Part shown: piece by piece, positions 1-6,276 of the stretch
Position numbering within the stretch: the stretch's first letter is position 1
Layout of the letters: the number at the start of each line of letters is the position of its first letter
From: Candidatus Brocadiaceae bacterium
GTDB taxonomy: Bacteria > Planctomycetota > Brocadiia > Brocadiales > Bathyanammoxibiaceae
Direction of reading: 5' to 3'
NCBI GenBank assembly: GCA_030018855.1
Contig: JASEHG010000058.1
Location: forward strand, 1 to 10,157
Length of the DNA: 10,157 bases
Notes under the pieces: generated by a model
Seen by the model: the letters and a program-made list of their open reading frames with translations, nothing else
Databases searched by the model: none
What the model was told of the DNA's origin: nothing
Translations under genes and position numbers: made by a program

Positions 1-336
1 GGGTTGACTCGTCATACGGAGGAACTCGGCCACTGCCACCATCGCTGAGGCACCACCGCCAGAACCGTTCAAGACGGCCACCATCTGGGGCATGGCCGTC
101 ATCGGCACCTGCCAGGCTGAGATGGCACCGATGGAACCACCGATGACGATACCGGCGATGATGTAGGTGAAATCAAGTATCTGCCTGTCAAATAGCGTTA
201 CGACGACGGCGATGAGCATACCCAGCGTGGCCAATAGGTTCCCCCGCCTGGCGGTCCTGGGTGAAGAGAGCCCCTTCAGTCCGAGGATAAAGAGGAGGGC
301 CGAGACTAGATATGCAAGGTTTGTTATTGTTTCCAT
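1..336 (-). CDS. pntB: NAD(P) transhydrogenase beta subunit, N-terminal part (cut by window edge)
   Basis: PntB is the membrane and NADP(H)-binding subunit of the proton-translocating transhydrogenase in the inner membrane. Translating the minus strand from the ATG at 336-334 gives 112 residues that run off the left edge with no stop. I read METITNLAYLVSALLFILGL, then LKGLSSPRTARRGN at about 20-33, and MTAMPQMVAVLNGSGGGASA at about 79-98; these are hallmark PntB segments. Hydrophobic stretches at about 5-20, 36-47 and 57-75 are membrane helices. The NADP-binding domain lies outside the window. The ATG follows directly on the pntA2 stop (TAA at 339-337) with no gap. No clear Shine-Dalgarno is visible next to it, because the bases upstream belong to a palindromic repeat, so translation is probably coupled to pntA2. 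Confidence 0.95.
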   Translation of the reverse strand, partial: METITNLAYLVSALLFILGLKGLSSPRTARRGNLLATLGMLIAVVVTLFDRQILDFTYIIAGIVIGGSIGAISAWQVPMTAMPQMVAVLNGSGGGASAMVAVAEFLRMTSQP

Positions 337-651
337 TTAGGTAGGAGGGGCTACCGGCCGGTCGCCCCTACCCTCTTTCTTGAACATCTCCAGCATCCGG
401 TCAGTTACCAGGAAACCTCCCACCACGTTGATGGTGGCAAGGATTACTGCGATTAATCCCAGCAGGGTGCTGGCACCACTGTGTCCTGCACCGGCACTGA
501 TAAGGGCGCCAACAACGGTGATGCCCGAGATGGCGTTGGCGCCAGACATGAGCGGTGTGTGCAGGAGGGGCGGCACTTTGGAAATCACCTCAAACCCAAC
601 AAAGATTGCCAGGACAAAGATATAAAGAGAGACGAGTAATGGTCCAGTCAT
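337..651 (-). CDS. pntA2: NAD(P) transhydrogenase alpha subunit, membrane part
   Basis: This is the small membrane subunit (PntAB type) that helps form the proton channel of transhydrogenase in bacteria with a split alpha subunit. The product has 104 residues, close to the family's roughly 100. The conserved segment FVGFEVISKVPPLLHTPLMS at about 17-36 is followed by GANAISGI, and NVVGGFLVTDRMLEMFKK lies near the end. Three hydrophobic helices are visible (about 4-20, 40-60 and 62-82). The ATG at 651-649 has a GGAGG at 666-662, 10 nt upstream. The gene starts 30 nt after the pntA1 stop and ends against the pntB start. The tail after FKKE is read from a palindromic repeat and looks acquired rather than native; without that 33-nt element the frame would read GAG TAA ATG into pntB. 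Confidence 0.95.
   Translation of the reverse strand: MTGPLLVSLYIFVLAIFVGFEVISKVPPLLHTPLMSGANAISGITVVGALISAGAGHSGASTLLGLIAVILATINVVGGFLVTDRMLEMFKKEGRGDRPVAPPT
340..372. repeat. Palindromic repeat forming the 3' end of pntA2
   Basis: On the minus strand the element runs from GGTAGGGGCGACCGG to its imperfect complement CCGGTAGCCCCTCCTACC, around a central ACCGGCCGGT (353-362). One arm carries three extra bases (AGG). It is 33 nt long, exactly 11 codons, and encodes the last ten residues of PntA2 (RGDRPVAPPT). Its ends resemble the other GTAGGGG/CCCCTAC palindromes in this window. Confidence 0.8.
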
Positions 652-681
652 ACCGGGCTATCCTCCACTAGAAGTTTTGCT

Positions 682-1827
682 TCACAAAAACGCACCCTTT
701 ACAATCTCGCTCAGCAACTCCCCATTACTACAGACGCAACAACTCCTGGTAATTTCATCCGTAAAATCCAACTGGCGGTCCCTTTTCTGGTAGAGGTGTT
801 TCACCAGGTTCGTGATGTTCCTGGAATACATCTGGCTGGCGTGTACCGGCATGGAAGAGGGCAGATTAATCGGGCCGCAGATTGTGACGCCGTGTTTTTG
901 TACTGCCTCGCCGGGTTGGGTTAATTCGCAATTTCCTCCCTGCTCGGCGGCAAGGTCTATAATCACCGAGCCCTTATGCATAGTCTTCACCATCTCCTCC
1001 GTAATGAGCAGTGGTGCCTTTTTGCCGAAGACCAGGGCTGTGGAGACTACCACATCGGCCTTGGGGAGTCTTGAGCCGATGGCCTCCCTCTCTTTTTTGA
1101 TGAACTCTGGTGATATCTCCTTAGCATAGCCACCCGCAGTCTCCGTCTCCTTGGGGAGTTCCATCTCCACAAAGCGGGCACCCAGGCTTTCCACCTGTTC
1201 CTTCACTGCCGGGCGTGTATCAAAGGCCTCCACCCTGGCCCCCAACCGCCTGGCCGTGGCGATGGCCTGCAGGCCGGCCACTCCAGCGCCGATTATCAGC
1301 ACGGTGGACGGGGGGATCGTCCCTGCGGCCGTCATTAACAATGGGAAAAACTTGCCAGAATATTGGGTTGCCAACAGTACCGCCTTGTAACCGGCCACGG
1401 TGCCCATGGAAGTCAGTGCATCCATCCCCTGGGCGCGGGAGATGCGGGGCATCAGCTCCATGGAGAAGGCAGTGATTTTTTTAGTTAACAGCCTCTCCAC
1501 TAATTCCCGATTTGTAGTGGGGGAAAGGAACCCAATCAGGGTGATGCCTTCCAGCATTAGGTCCAATTCGTGGGATTTCAGAGTCTCATTGAACGTGGGT
1601 GGTTGCACCTTGATGATGACGTCAGTTTGCTGATATAGGCTGGTGGCATCGGCGACAATCTGTGCACCCGCCTCCTGATACTGTTGCTCTGAAAAACAGG
1701 CCTTACTCCCTGCCCCCTTTTCAACCAATACCTGGGCGTCTAATCCTGATAGTTCACCCACCATGGACGGGACGAGGGCCACCCGTGTCTCCCCTTTCTT
1801 GACCTCGCATGGTATGCCAATCTTCAC
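682..1827 (-). CDS. pntA1: NAD(P) transhydrogenase alpha subunit, NAD-binding part
   Basis: This is the soluble NAD(H)-binding subunit (PntAA type), related to alanine dehydrogenase. It exchanges hydride with PntB to make NADPH from NADH. From a GTG start at 1827 it has 381 residues, near the family's roughly 380, and begins VKIGIPCEVKKGETRVALVP as the family does. RISRAQGMDALTSMG lies at about 128-142, the Rossmann glycine motif GAGVAGLQA at about 180-188, followed by RRLGARVEAFDTRP. The frame stays open upstream to an ATG at 1944, but that extension would be read from a palindrome and would overlap the predicted promoter, so I reject it. GGAAAGG at 1845-1839 is a plausible ribosome site 11 nt before the GTG. 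First gene of pntA1-pntA2-pntB. Confidence 0.93.
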   Translation of the reverse strand: MKIGIPCEVKKGETRVALVPSMVGELSGLDAQVLVEKGAGSKACFSEQQYQEAGAQIVADATSLYQQTDVIIKVQPPTFNETLKSHELDLMLEGITLIGFLSPTTNRELVERLLTKKITAFSMELMPRISRAQGMDALTSMGTVAGYKAVLLATQYSGKFFPLLMTAAGTIPPSTVLIIGAGVAGLQAIATARRLGARVEAFDTRPAVKEQVESLGARFVEMELPKETETAGGYAKEISPEFIKKEREAIGSRLPKADVVVSTALVFGKKAPLLITEEMVKTMHKGSVIIDLAAEQGGNCELTQPGEAVQKHGVTICGPINLPSSMPVHASQMYSRNITNLVKHLYQKRDRQLDFTDEITRSCCVCSNGELLSEIVKGAFL

Positions 1828-1852
1828 CGCAACCCGGACCTTTCCTTTAGGT

Positions 1853-1890
1853 GTAGGGACATTCGTCTGAGGCGGACAACGTGTCCCTAC
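1853..1890. repeat. 38-bp nested palindrome in the pntA1 leader
   Basis: Outer arms GTAGGGACA (1853-1861) and TGTCCCTAC (1882-1890) enclose a degenerate inner palindrome related to TCCGCCTGAGGCGGA. It has the same length and architecture as the copy at 2675-2712. It lies between the predicted pntA1 promoter and the GTG start, so it should form a hairpin in the 5' leader. Confidence 0.85.
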
Positions 1891-1914
1891 TAGATTCAAA
1901 ACGGTTTGGTTAAG

Positions 1915-1944
1915 ATAATAACAGAGTGCCGCCCAGGATTGCAA
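1915..1944 (-). promoter_or_regulatory. Predicted sigma70 promoter of the pnt operon
   Basis: On the minus strand, TTGCAA (1944-1939) is followed after 18 nt by TATTAT (1920-1915), preceded by TG at the extended -10 position. Transcription would start near 1908, about 80 nt before the GTG of pntA1. This fits the internal GTG start better than the ATG at 1944. Confidence 0.5.
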
Positions 1945-1966
1945 ATCTATTTGGAGGGAGAAAAGG

Positions 1967-1998
1967 GTTCAAGCGTTTAAGGGTTTAAGAGTTCAAGA
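1967..1998 (+). repeat. Four 8-bp tandem units (GTTYAAGN)
   Basis: Units GTTCAAGC, GTTTAAGG, GTTTAAGA and GTTCAAGA follow one another exactly. They run into GTAGGGGCATCC, which looks like one arm of the GTAGGGG palindrome family without its partner. The tract lies between the divergent pnt operon and the lipoprotein gene. Confidence 0.75.
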
Positions 1999-2035
1999 GT
2001 AGGGGCATCCTCCAGAGATGGGTTATATGATGTAA

Positions 2036-2064
2036 TTGCATTTTTCCTCAAAAGTTGTTATTGT
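2036..2064 (+). promoter_or_regulatory. Possible sigma70 promoter of the lipoprotein gene
   Basis: TTGCAT (2036-2041) and TATTGT (2059-2064) are separated by 17 nt. This would start transcription near 2071, about 50 nt before the ATG at 2124. The match is moderate. Confidence 0.35.
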
Positions 2065-2083
2065 AGGGCAGGCTGGTGGACGC

Positions 2084-2104
2084 GGGTCTGCCTGAGGCGG
2101 ACCC
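2084..2104. repeat. 21-bp hairpin in the lipoprotein leader
   Basis: GGGTCTGCCT and AGGCGGACCC form two arms with one G-T wobble around a single central base. The core is the same TCCGCCTGAGGCGGA-type palindrome found at 2684-2698 and 6277-6291. It ends about 20 nt before the chosen ATG and could influence initiation. Confidence 0.65.
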
Positions 2105-2123
2105 TAACTGCCTGACGATAAAG

Positions 2124-2627
2124 ATGAGACTGGATAGAATAATCCTTTTATTGGGAGTGGCCCTGTCCGCCTTAGGCGGATTGGGTGGATGTTCGGGGAT
2201 GTCCGAGCAGATGACCGTGGGCTTCGTCAAGGGTATGAGGACTGTCCCTGAATCCGACTTTACTCCAGGCGAAAAGGAACGTGTGGTCAAGGTCAAGAAT
2301 AGGTTTGAGACCCTCTTTGAACAGGAGATGAAGAAGAAACTGGAGCAGAGGGGACTTGAGGGTCTAAAGGGCTGGATGGTATTGTTGAGGTTCCAATCCG
2401 ATGGCTTTACCAAGACCGCTGGTCTCTCCCTCTATACCTATTGGGGGCAGGAAGAAAGAAGCGATATCTATGCCGTGCCGCTTGAACGCTTCCTGGATGA
2501 GTCTCAGACTGTAGAACTGGTGGATAAGGCCACAGAAGAGGTGATGGACTACTTATCGCAGAAGGCTGGCCACAGGCAGACGCTCCTGGCCGACCCCAGG
2601 TATCAGGGAGTAGGGAGTAGGGAGTAG
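2124..2627 (+). CDS. Predicted lipoprotein of unknown function
   Basis: The product has 167 residues from the ATG at 2124. It begins MRLDRIILLLGVALSALGG and continues to a lipobox LGGC with Cys23 as the lipidated residue, so it is probably exported and anchored in a membrane facing the periplasm. The frame is open upstream to a GTG at 2076, but that would add 16 non-hydrophobic residues read partly from a hairpin repeat. The ATG has only a weak ribosome site. The mature part is charged and mostly helical in character (about 60-85, EKERVVKVKNRFETLFEQEM), then a more beta-like stretch (about 92-130). I do not recognise the family; a remote likeness to DUF4410-type lipoproteins is a guess. The last six residues (GVGSRE) and the stop are read from a period-7 repeat, so the native C-terminus may differ. 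It converges on mlaD. Confidence 0.7.
   Translation: MRLDRIILLLGVALSALGGLGGCSGMSEQMTVGFVKGMRTVPESDFTPGEKERVVKVKNRFETLFEQEMKKKLEQRGLEGLKGWMVLLRFQSDGFTKTAGLSLYTYWGQEERSDIYAVPLERFLDESQTVELVDKATEEVMDYLSQKAGHRQTLLADPRYQGVGSRE
2606..2626 (+). repeat. Period-7 tandem repeat (GGGAGTA x3)
   Basis: Three exact GGGAGTA units are followed by a run of G. They supply the last codons and stop of the lipoprotein gene. GGCCGACCCCAGGT (2588-2601) before and GGCCAACCCAGGT (2636-2648) after the tract form a diverged direct repeat. Same unit as the tract at 7844-7878. Confidence 0.85.
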
Positions 2628-2674
2628 GGGGGAGAGGCCAACCCAGGTGGTGTAGGGATGGGCCTTCCAGAGTT

Positions 2675-2712
2675 GTAGGGGCATCCGCCTCAGGCGGACA
2701 ACGTGCCCCTAC
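2675..2712. repeat. 38-bp nested palindrome
   Basis: Outer arms GTAGGGGCA (2675-2683) and TGCCCCTAC (2704-2712) enclose an inner palindrome TCCGCCT/AGGCGGA (2684-2698). It has the same architecture as 1853-1890. It lies in the gap between the convergent lipoprotein and mlaD genes. No T-tract follows, so a classical terminator is not supported. Confidence 0.85.
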
Positions 2713-2744
2713 TGCAAATTTAGCCGCAACCTTTAGACTGCGTT

Positions 2745-2819
2745 GTTTCTCGCCCGCCTGAGGCGGGCGGCTACTTCTGGTCAGTTTCTCGCAGGCTAAA
2801 GCCTGCGGCTACTTCTGGT
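2745..2819. repeat. Two tandem hairpin units, period 39
   Basis: Each unit starts GTTTCTCG (2745 and 2784) and ends GGCTACTTCTGGT (2769-2781 and 2807-2819). The centres are different perfect hairpins: CCCGCCT/AGGCGGG (2753-2767) and CGCAGGCT/AGCCTGCG (2790-2807). Flanks are conserved while the stems differ. With the palindrome at 2675-2712 they fill most of the 210-bp gap at 2628-2837, where I see no gene. Confidence 0.85.
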
Positions 2820-2837
2820 TGGGAGACCAAGGTGCCG

Positions 2838-3719
2838 CTAAAAGGAACTGTACAGGATACTGCTGAAGGCCCCGTGGGGCATAATAGTCCTGAAGCCGTT
2901 TACCGTCTCTGTAAGATTGGCGGTCATCCTCTTTATGTCTTTGTAGAGGTCTTCCTCGGTTACTAACTTCCCAAGCGTTCCCTCTCCCCTATTAACCTTT
3001 CCTAAGAGGACGTTGGCATTGGAGGTGGCCTCTTTAAGCTCGCTAAAGAGGGTCTCATCCGTAAATAGCTTGCCCATAGTTCCCTCGCCCCTTGACAGCT
3101 TGCCCAGGAGGCTATTGGCGTTACCCGTGGTCTCTTTAAGGTCGTTAAAGAGGGTTTCGTCTGTGAAGAGACGGCCCATGGTCCCTTTACCTTGCTCCAC
3201 CCCTTCCAGGAGGTTATTGGCCCTCTTCAGGGCGCCTGCCAGGTTATGGACGAAATCCTCGCTGACAAGCCTCTCCAGGCTGGACATGGCCGTATCAAAA
3301 CGCACCACCATGTCACTAAGGCCGGGGATGTCTACCCCCTTGATTGTGCTCCCTGAGGGTAAGACGGGTCGGGTAGGTGGTACAAGGTTTAGGTCCACAT
3401 AACTCTTACCAAAGAGGAAATCGGGGATGATGGTGGCCACGGAACCCTCTCTGATGGGTATTTTCTTTTCAATGGCCATGGCTATCAGGAGCCTATCCCC
3501 TTCCACGACCACCTTTTTTACCGTCCCTATGTCCATCCCTGAAAGGGTGACCCTGGCCCCTTTCTTGACGCCCTTGGAACTCTGGAAGTAGGCATTGTAC
3601 GTATTGTGTTTCTTAAAGAATCTTCCCAGGTGCTCTGCCCTGAAGGTCACTGCCCCCAGGATTACCATGCCTACGATAAAGAATATCCCTACTTTTTTAG
3701 CAGAGGTAGGCGAATGCAT
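2838..3719 (-). CDS. mlaD: MlaD-like MCE-domain lipid transport protein
   Basis: This is the membrane-anchored, substrate-binding component of the Mla-type phospholipid transporter. It faces the periplasm and works with MlaE and MlaF. The product has 293 residues. An N-terminal anchor helix at about 10-27 follows a short basic segment. The MCE domain at about 38-115 shows GVKKGARVTLSGMDIGTVKK and FGKSYVDLNLVPP. The C-terminal part holds three consecutive 34-residue repeats (167-200, 201-234, 235-268) around GEGTMGKLFTDETLF, followed by a short tail. E. coli MlaD is shorter (about 180 residues) and lacks such repeats. The ATG at 3719-3717 has GGAGG 6 nt upstream. It is the last gene of argB-mlaEFD and is separated from mlaF by a repeat. 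No MlaC or MlaB is encoded in this window. Confidence 0.92.
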   Translation of the reverse strand: MHSPTSAKKVGIFFIVGMVILGAVTFRAEHLGRFFKKHNTYNAYFQSSKGVKKGARVTLSGMDIGTVKKVVVEGDRLLIAMAIEKKIPIREGSVATIIPDFLFGKSYVDLNLVPPTRPVLPSGSTIKGVDIPGLSDMVVRFDTAMSSLERLVSEDFVHNLAGALKRANNLLEGVEQGKGTMGRLFTDETLFNDLKETTGNANSLLGKLSRGEGTMGKLFTDETLFSELKEATSNANVLLGKVNRGEGTLGKLVTEEDLYKDIKRMTANLTETVNGFRTIMPHGAFSSILYSSF

Positions 3720-3745
3720 AACTATCCTCCATTAGCTAGTGGTCA

Positions 3746-3807
3746 GGGGACAGAGGCTAGGGACCGGAGCTGGCCCCTAGTCCCTAATCCCCTTGTCCCC
3801 TCTCCCC
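3746..3807. repeat. Inverted period-7 element between mlaF and mlaD
   Basis: The right half reads as 7-bp units CCCCTAG, TCCCTAA, TCCCCTT, GTCCCCT. The left half holds partly complementary units (GGGGACA 3746-3752 against TGTCCCC 3794-3800; CTAGGGAC 3757-3764 against GTCCCTAA 3780-3787). It supplies the last codons and stop of mlaF. It is related in unit size and sequence to the tracts at 2606, 7077 and 7844. Confidence 0.75.
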
Positions 3808-4557
3808 ATTGTGTCTCTTAAATCTGCTGATAAACTGTTCTACTATAGGATTTGTGCTCCTGCAAAAGGCCTCCGGAGAACCTTGCTCAACGATTTTACC
3901 CTCGTATATCATACAGATGAGGTCGGCAATCTCAAAGGCTGAATCCATATCGTGGGTGACGATTACCACCGTCTTCCTTAACCTGTCCCTGAGGTCTGCT
4001 ATGAGGGAATCAATGTTCTGGGCCATTATAGGGTCAAGGCCGGTGGTGGGCTCGTCAAAGAGAATTATCTCGGGGTCCATCGCAAGGGCCCTGGCGATGG
4101 CCACCCTCTTTCTCATACCACCACTGAGCTCTCCAGGGAGTTCGGATTCCTTCCCCTTCAGGCCCACAAGGGCAAGTTTTTCTCGGACAACCTGGTCTAT
4201 CTCTTCACGACTGAGCCTTCCTTGCTCCACGAGGCCGAGTCCTACGTTTTCCCCTACGTTCAAGGAATTCAGCAGTGCCGAGCCCTGGAATACCATGGCA
4301 AACCTGCGGCGTATCTCCTCAAGTCTACGGCTATACTTGCTGGGCATCTCCTGGTTAAAGATATAGATGCTCCCAGAATCCGGGCTAAGGAGACCCACCA
4401 TGTGTTTCAGCAGGACGCTCTTTCCGGCCCCACTACCTCCCACTATGGCCGTGGCAGTCCCGGCAGGTATCTTAAGGTCTACTCCCCTCAGGACATGGTT
4501 ATTCCTGAACCATTTGTGGAGCTGGCGGACGTCAATAGCTATCCCGTTCGTTCCCAT
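3784..4557 (-). CDS. mlaF: MlaF-like ABC transporter ATPase
   Basis: This is the cytoplasmic ATPase that powers the MlaE/MlaD phospholipid transporter. From the ATG at 4557 it has 257 residues, with Walker A GGSGAGKS at about 40-47, the Q-loop glutamine in VFQGSALLNSL at about 91, signature LSGGM at about 144-148, Walker B IILFDEP at about 164-170, TTGLDP after it, and the switch histidine in VTHDMD near 202. A GTG at 4572 is a possible earlier start, but the ATG has a GGAG 5 nt upstream and begins 2 nt after the mlaE stop. The last codons after RFKRHNG come from a period-7 repeat. Without that insertion the frame could have read AAT GGA GGA TAG TT ATG straight into mlaD, giving the same stop-to-start spacing as mlaE/mlaF. 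Confidence 0.95.
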   Translation of the reverse strand: MGTNGIAIDVRQLHKWFRNNHVLRGVDLKIPAGTATAIVGGSGAGKSVLLKHMVGLLSPDSGSIYIFNQEMPSKYSRRLEEIRRRFAMVFQGSALLNSLNVGENVGLGLVEQGRLSREEIDQVVREKLALVGLKGKESELPGELSGGMRKRVAIARALAMDPEIILFDEPTTGLDPIMAQNIDSLIADLRDRLRKTVVIVTHDMDSAFEIADLICMIYEGKIVEQGSPEAFCRSTNPIVEQFISRFKRHNGERGQGD

Positions 4558-4559
4558 GT

Positions 4560-5354
4560 CTACTCCAGCCACAACCTGGTGACAAAGTAATTAAATACAT
4601 AAACGCTTACGAAGGATAACACCACGGAATTAGTAGTGGCGAGCCCCACCTCTCCCGGGCCTCCAGTAGTAGTCAAACCCTTATGACAGCTCACTATAGA
4701 TATTATAACCCCAAAGACTGCCGATTTGACCAGACCTTTTGCCATGTCTTCAAACGTCAGGTACTCGGTCACGTTATCAAAGTAGGCGAGGAAGGGTACC
4801 TTGAAATAGGCCTTAGCTACGGCCGCACCCCCCAGGGTACCGATAAAATCCACGTATATTACCAGTATGGGCAGCATGGTAACGCAGGCCAGAAACCTGG
4901 GCATTACCAGATACCTGACGGGGTTTATGCTCAAGGTCTTCAGGGCGTCTATCTCCTCCGAGACGCTCATGGTGGCAATCTCTGCAGTTATGGCGGCACC
5001 TATCCTCCCTATAACTAGTATGGCAGTAAGGACAGGGCCTAACTCCCTGGCCATACCTATAGAGACTATTGCCCCAAGGTCTTCTTCCTGGCCAAATTGT
5101 TGCAGGGCAACCCCTGTCTGGAGGGCGAGGACAAAACCCACGAAGATTGCCGTAAGGGAGGCGATGGGCAGGGAGTCGGCCCCTATCTTCCCCATCTGGG
5201 GCAGGACTTTGTCCAGGTTACGGAAGACTACCTTACACCACACGACTGCCTCTACAAGTAACAGGAGCATCTCCCCTACGGATTGGAAGAAGTCCAGTAG
5301 CTTCTGTCCCAGCGGGACAAAAAATCTATCTACCTTTTTGGTCTTTTTCTTCAA
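4560..5354 (-). CDS. mlaE: MlaE-like lipid transporter permease
   Basis: This is the inner-membrane permease of the Mla-type phospholipid ABC transporter. The product has 264 residues, the normal length for the family. The most conserved stretch is ELGPVLTAILVIGRIGAAIT (104-123) followed by AEIATMSVSEEIDALKTL and then NPVRYLVMPR to about 153. GGPGEVGLATTNSVV lies at 231-245. Hydrophobic helices fall at about 62-82, 105-120, 148-170, 211-224 and 244-258, after an amphipathic N-terminal segment. The start is TTG at 5354-5352, overlapping the argB stop as TTGA. No clear ribosome site precedes it, so it is probably translated by coupling with argB. The next in-frame methionine is residue 29, inside conserved sequence, which makes a later start unlikely. 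Confidence 0.93.
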   Translation of the reverse strand: MKKKTKKVDRFFVPLGQKLLDFFQSVGEMLLLLVEAVVWCKVVFRNLDKVLPQMGKIGADSLPIASLTAIFVGFVLALQTGVALQQFGQEEDLGAIVSIGMARELGPVLTAILVIGRIGAAITAEIATMSVSEEIDALKTLSINPVRYLVMPRFLACVTMLPILVIYVDFIGTLGGAAVAKAYFKVPFLAYFDNVTEYLTFEDMAKGLVKSAVFGVIISIVSCHKGLTTTGGPGEVGLATTNSVVLSFVSVYVFNYFVTRLWLE

Positions 5355-6274
5355 AGGACTATCTGTGTACCCACCCCTTTATGGGTAAATATCTCCAGGA
5401 GGAGGGAGTGAGGCAATCTACCGTCAATAATGTGTGCCTTTTTTACTCCACCCTCCAGGGCCGTGAGGCAGGCCCTGGCCTTGGGGAGCATCCCTCCAGT
5501 AATAACCTCCCTATTGATAAGGGAGTCCACCTCTTTACGGGAGAGGGAGGAGACTGTGGAGTCTTCTCTCTCAGGGTCAAGCATAATCCCATGTGTATTG
5601 GATAGAAAGACTAGTTTTTCTGCCTTCAGGGCAACGGCCAGGAAGGAGGCCACACTATCTGCATTAACGTTAAGCAGCCCCTTTCCCCGTCTGTAACGGG
5701 CCAGAGGTGGAATCACGGGCACCTTTCCCTCCTTGCAGGCCACTAAAAAGGCCTTTACGTCTACTGAGGTGAGTTCGCCCACACAACCCAGGTCAAGCAG
5801 GGTGCCGCTACCATCCGCCGGCATGTATTTCTCTGCCTCAAGGGGGGGCCTGCCGTGTCTCCATAAATTAGCTCCTCCATCCCCTAGCCTCTCTAGCTCC
5901 TTGAGTATAGTAGCGTTCACCTGATTGACCAGGACGTCCACCACCACCTCAAGGGTCTCTGTATCAGTAACCCTGTGACCTTGAATAAATTGGGGTTGTT
6001 TTCCCCGCCTGGTCATCTCCCGGCTGATGTGTGGCCCACCCCCGTGGACCAGTACAGGCCGCATGCCTGCCGTCTTCATAAATATCACGTCTTCCAGGAA
6101 TTCCTGGAGGATGTTTAACTCTGCAAGGGCACTACCCCCTAGTTTTATTACTATCACGCGGTCCTTAAAGGCCTTTATGTAGGGTAGGGCCTCAATAAGG
6201 GCTTCCGCTTTTCGTATCGCCTCCTCCATTTGTTCGTTACACCCTAGTACAAGGCTCTCTCCGCCTGATGTCAT
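5351..6274 (-). CDS. argB: Acetylglutamate kinase
   Basis: ArgB phosphorylates N-acetylglutamate in the second step of arginine synthesis in the cytoplasm. Residues below are numbered from the ATG at 6274. VIVIKLGGSAL holds the nucleotide-phosphate lysine (about 44). VLVHGGGPHI lies at 74-83, GHRVTD at 99-104 (the family usually has G-x-RVTD), NVNADSVASFLA at 202-213, and ITGGMLPK at 258-265, which contains the C-terminal substrate and ATP loop. The product has 307 residues; starting at Met16 (ATG at 6229), where MEEAIRKAEALIEALPYIK resembles the usual N-terminus, it would have 292. The upstream ATG has a GAGG lying within a palindromic repeat, so either start is possible. Residues 135-145 (ANLWRHGRPPL) depart from the usual GLSGKDG-like segment. 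First gene of a run with mlaE, mlaF and mlaD. Confidence 0.92.
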   Translation of the reverse strand: MTSGGESLVLGCNEQMEEAIRKAEALIEALPYIKAFKDRVIVIKLGGSALAELNILQEFLEDVIFMKTAGMRPVLVHGGGPHISREMTRRGKQPQFIQGHRVTDTETLEVVVDVLVNQVNATILKELERLGDGGANLWRHGRPPLEAEKYMPADGSGTLLDLGCVGELTSVDVKAFLVACKEGKVPVIPPLARYRRGKGLLNVNADSVASFLAVALKAEKLVFLSNTHGIMLDPEREDSTVSSLSRKEVDSLINREVITGGMLPKARACLTALEGGVKKAHIIDGRLPHSLLLEIFTHKGVGTQIVL

Positions 6275-6276
6275 AG

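Noticed and set aside
2076..2123. GTG at 2076 as the lipoprotein start
   Set aside because: It would place 16 polar residues, partly encoded by a hairpin repeat, before an otherwise standard lipoprotein signal peptide.
2048..2413. Minus-strand open frame of 121 codons opposite the lipoprotein gene
   Set aside because: It is antisense to a frame with a clear signal peptide and lipobox, has no ribosome site and no recognisable protein features.
2675..2837. Rho-independent terminators between lipoprotein and mlaD genes
   Set aside because: The stems are strong, but none is followed by a T-tract on either strand. They may still terminate by another route.
4557..4572. GTG at 4572 as the mlaF start
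   Set aside because: The ATG at 4557 has a well-placed GGAG and lies 2 nt after the mlaE stop; the GTG has no properly spaced ribosome site.
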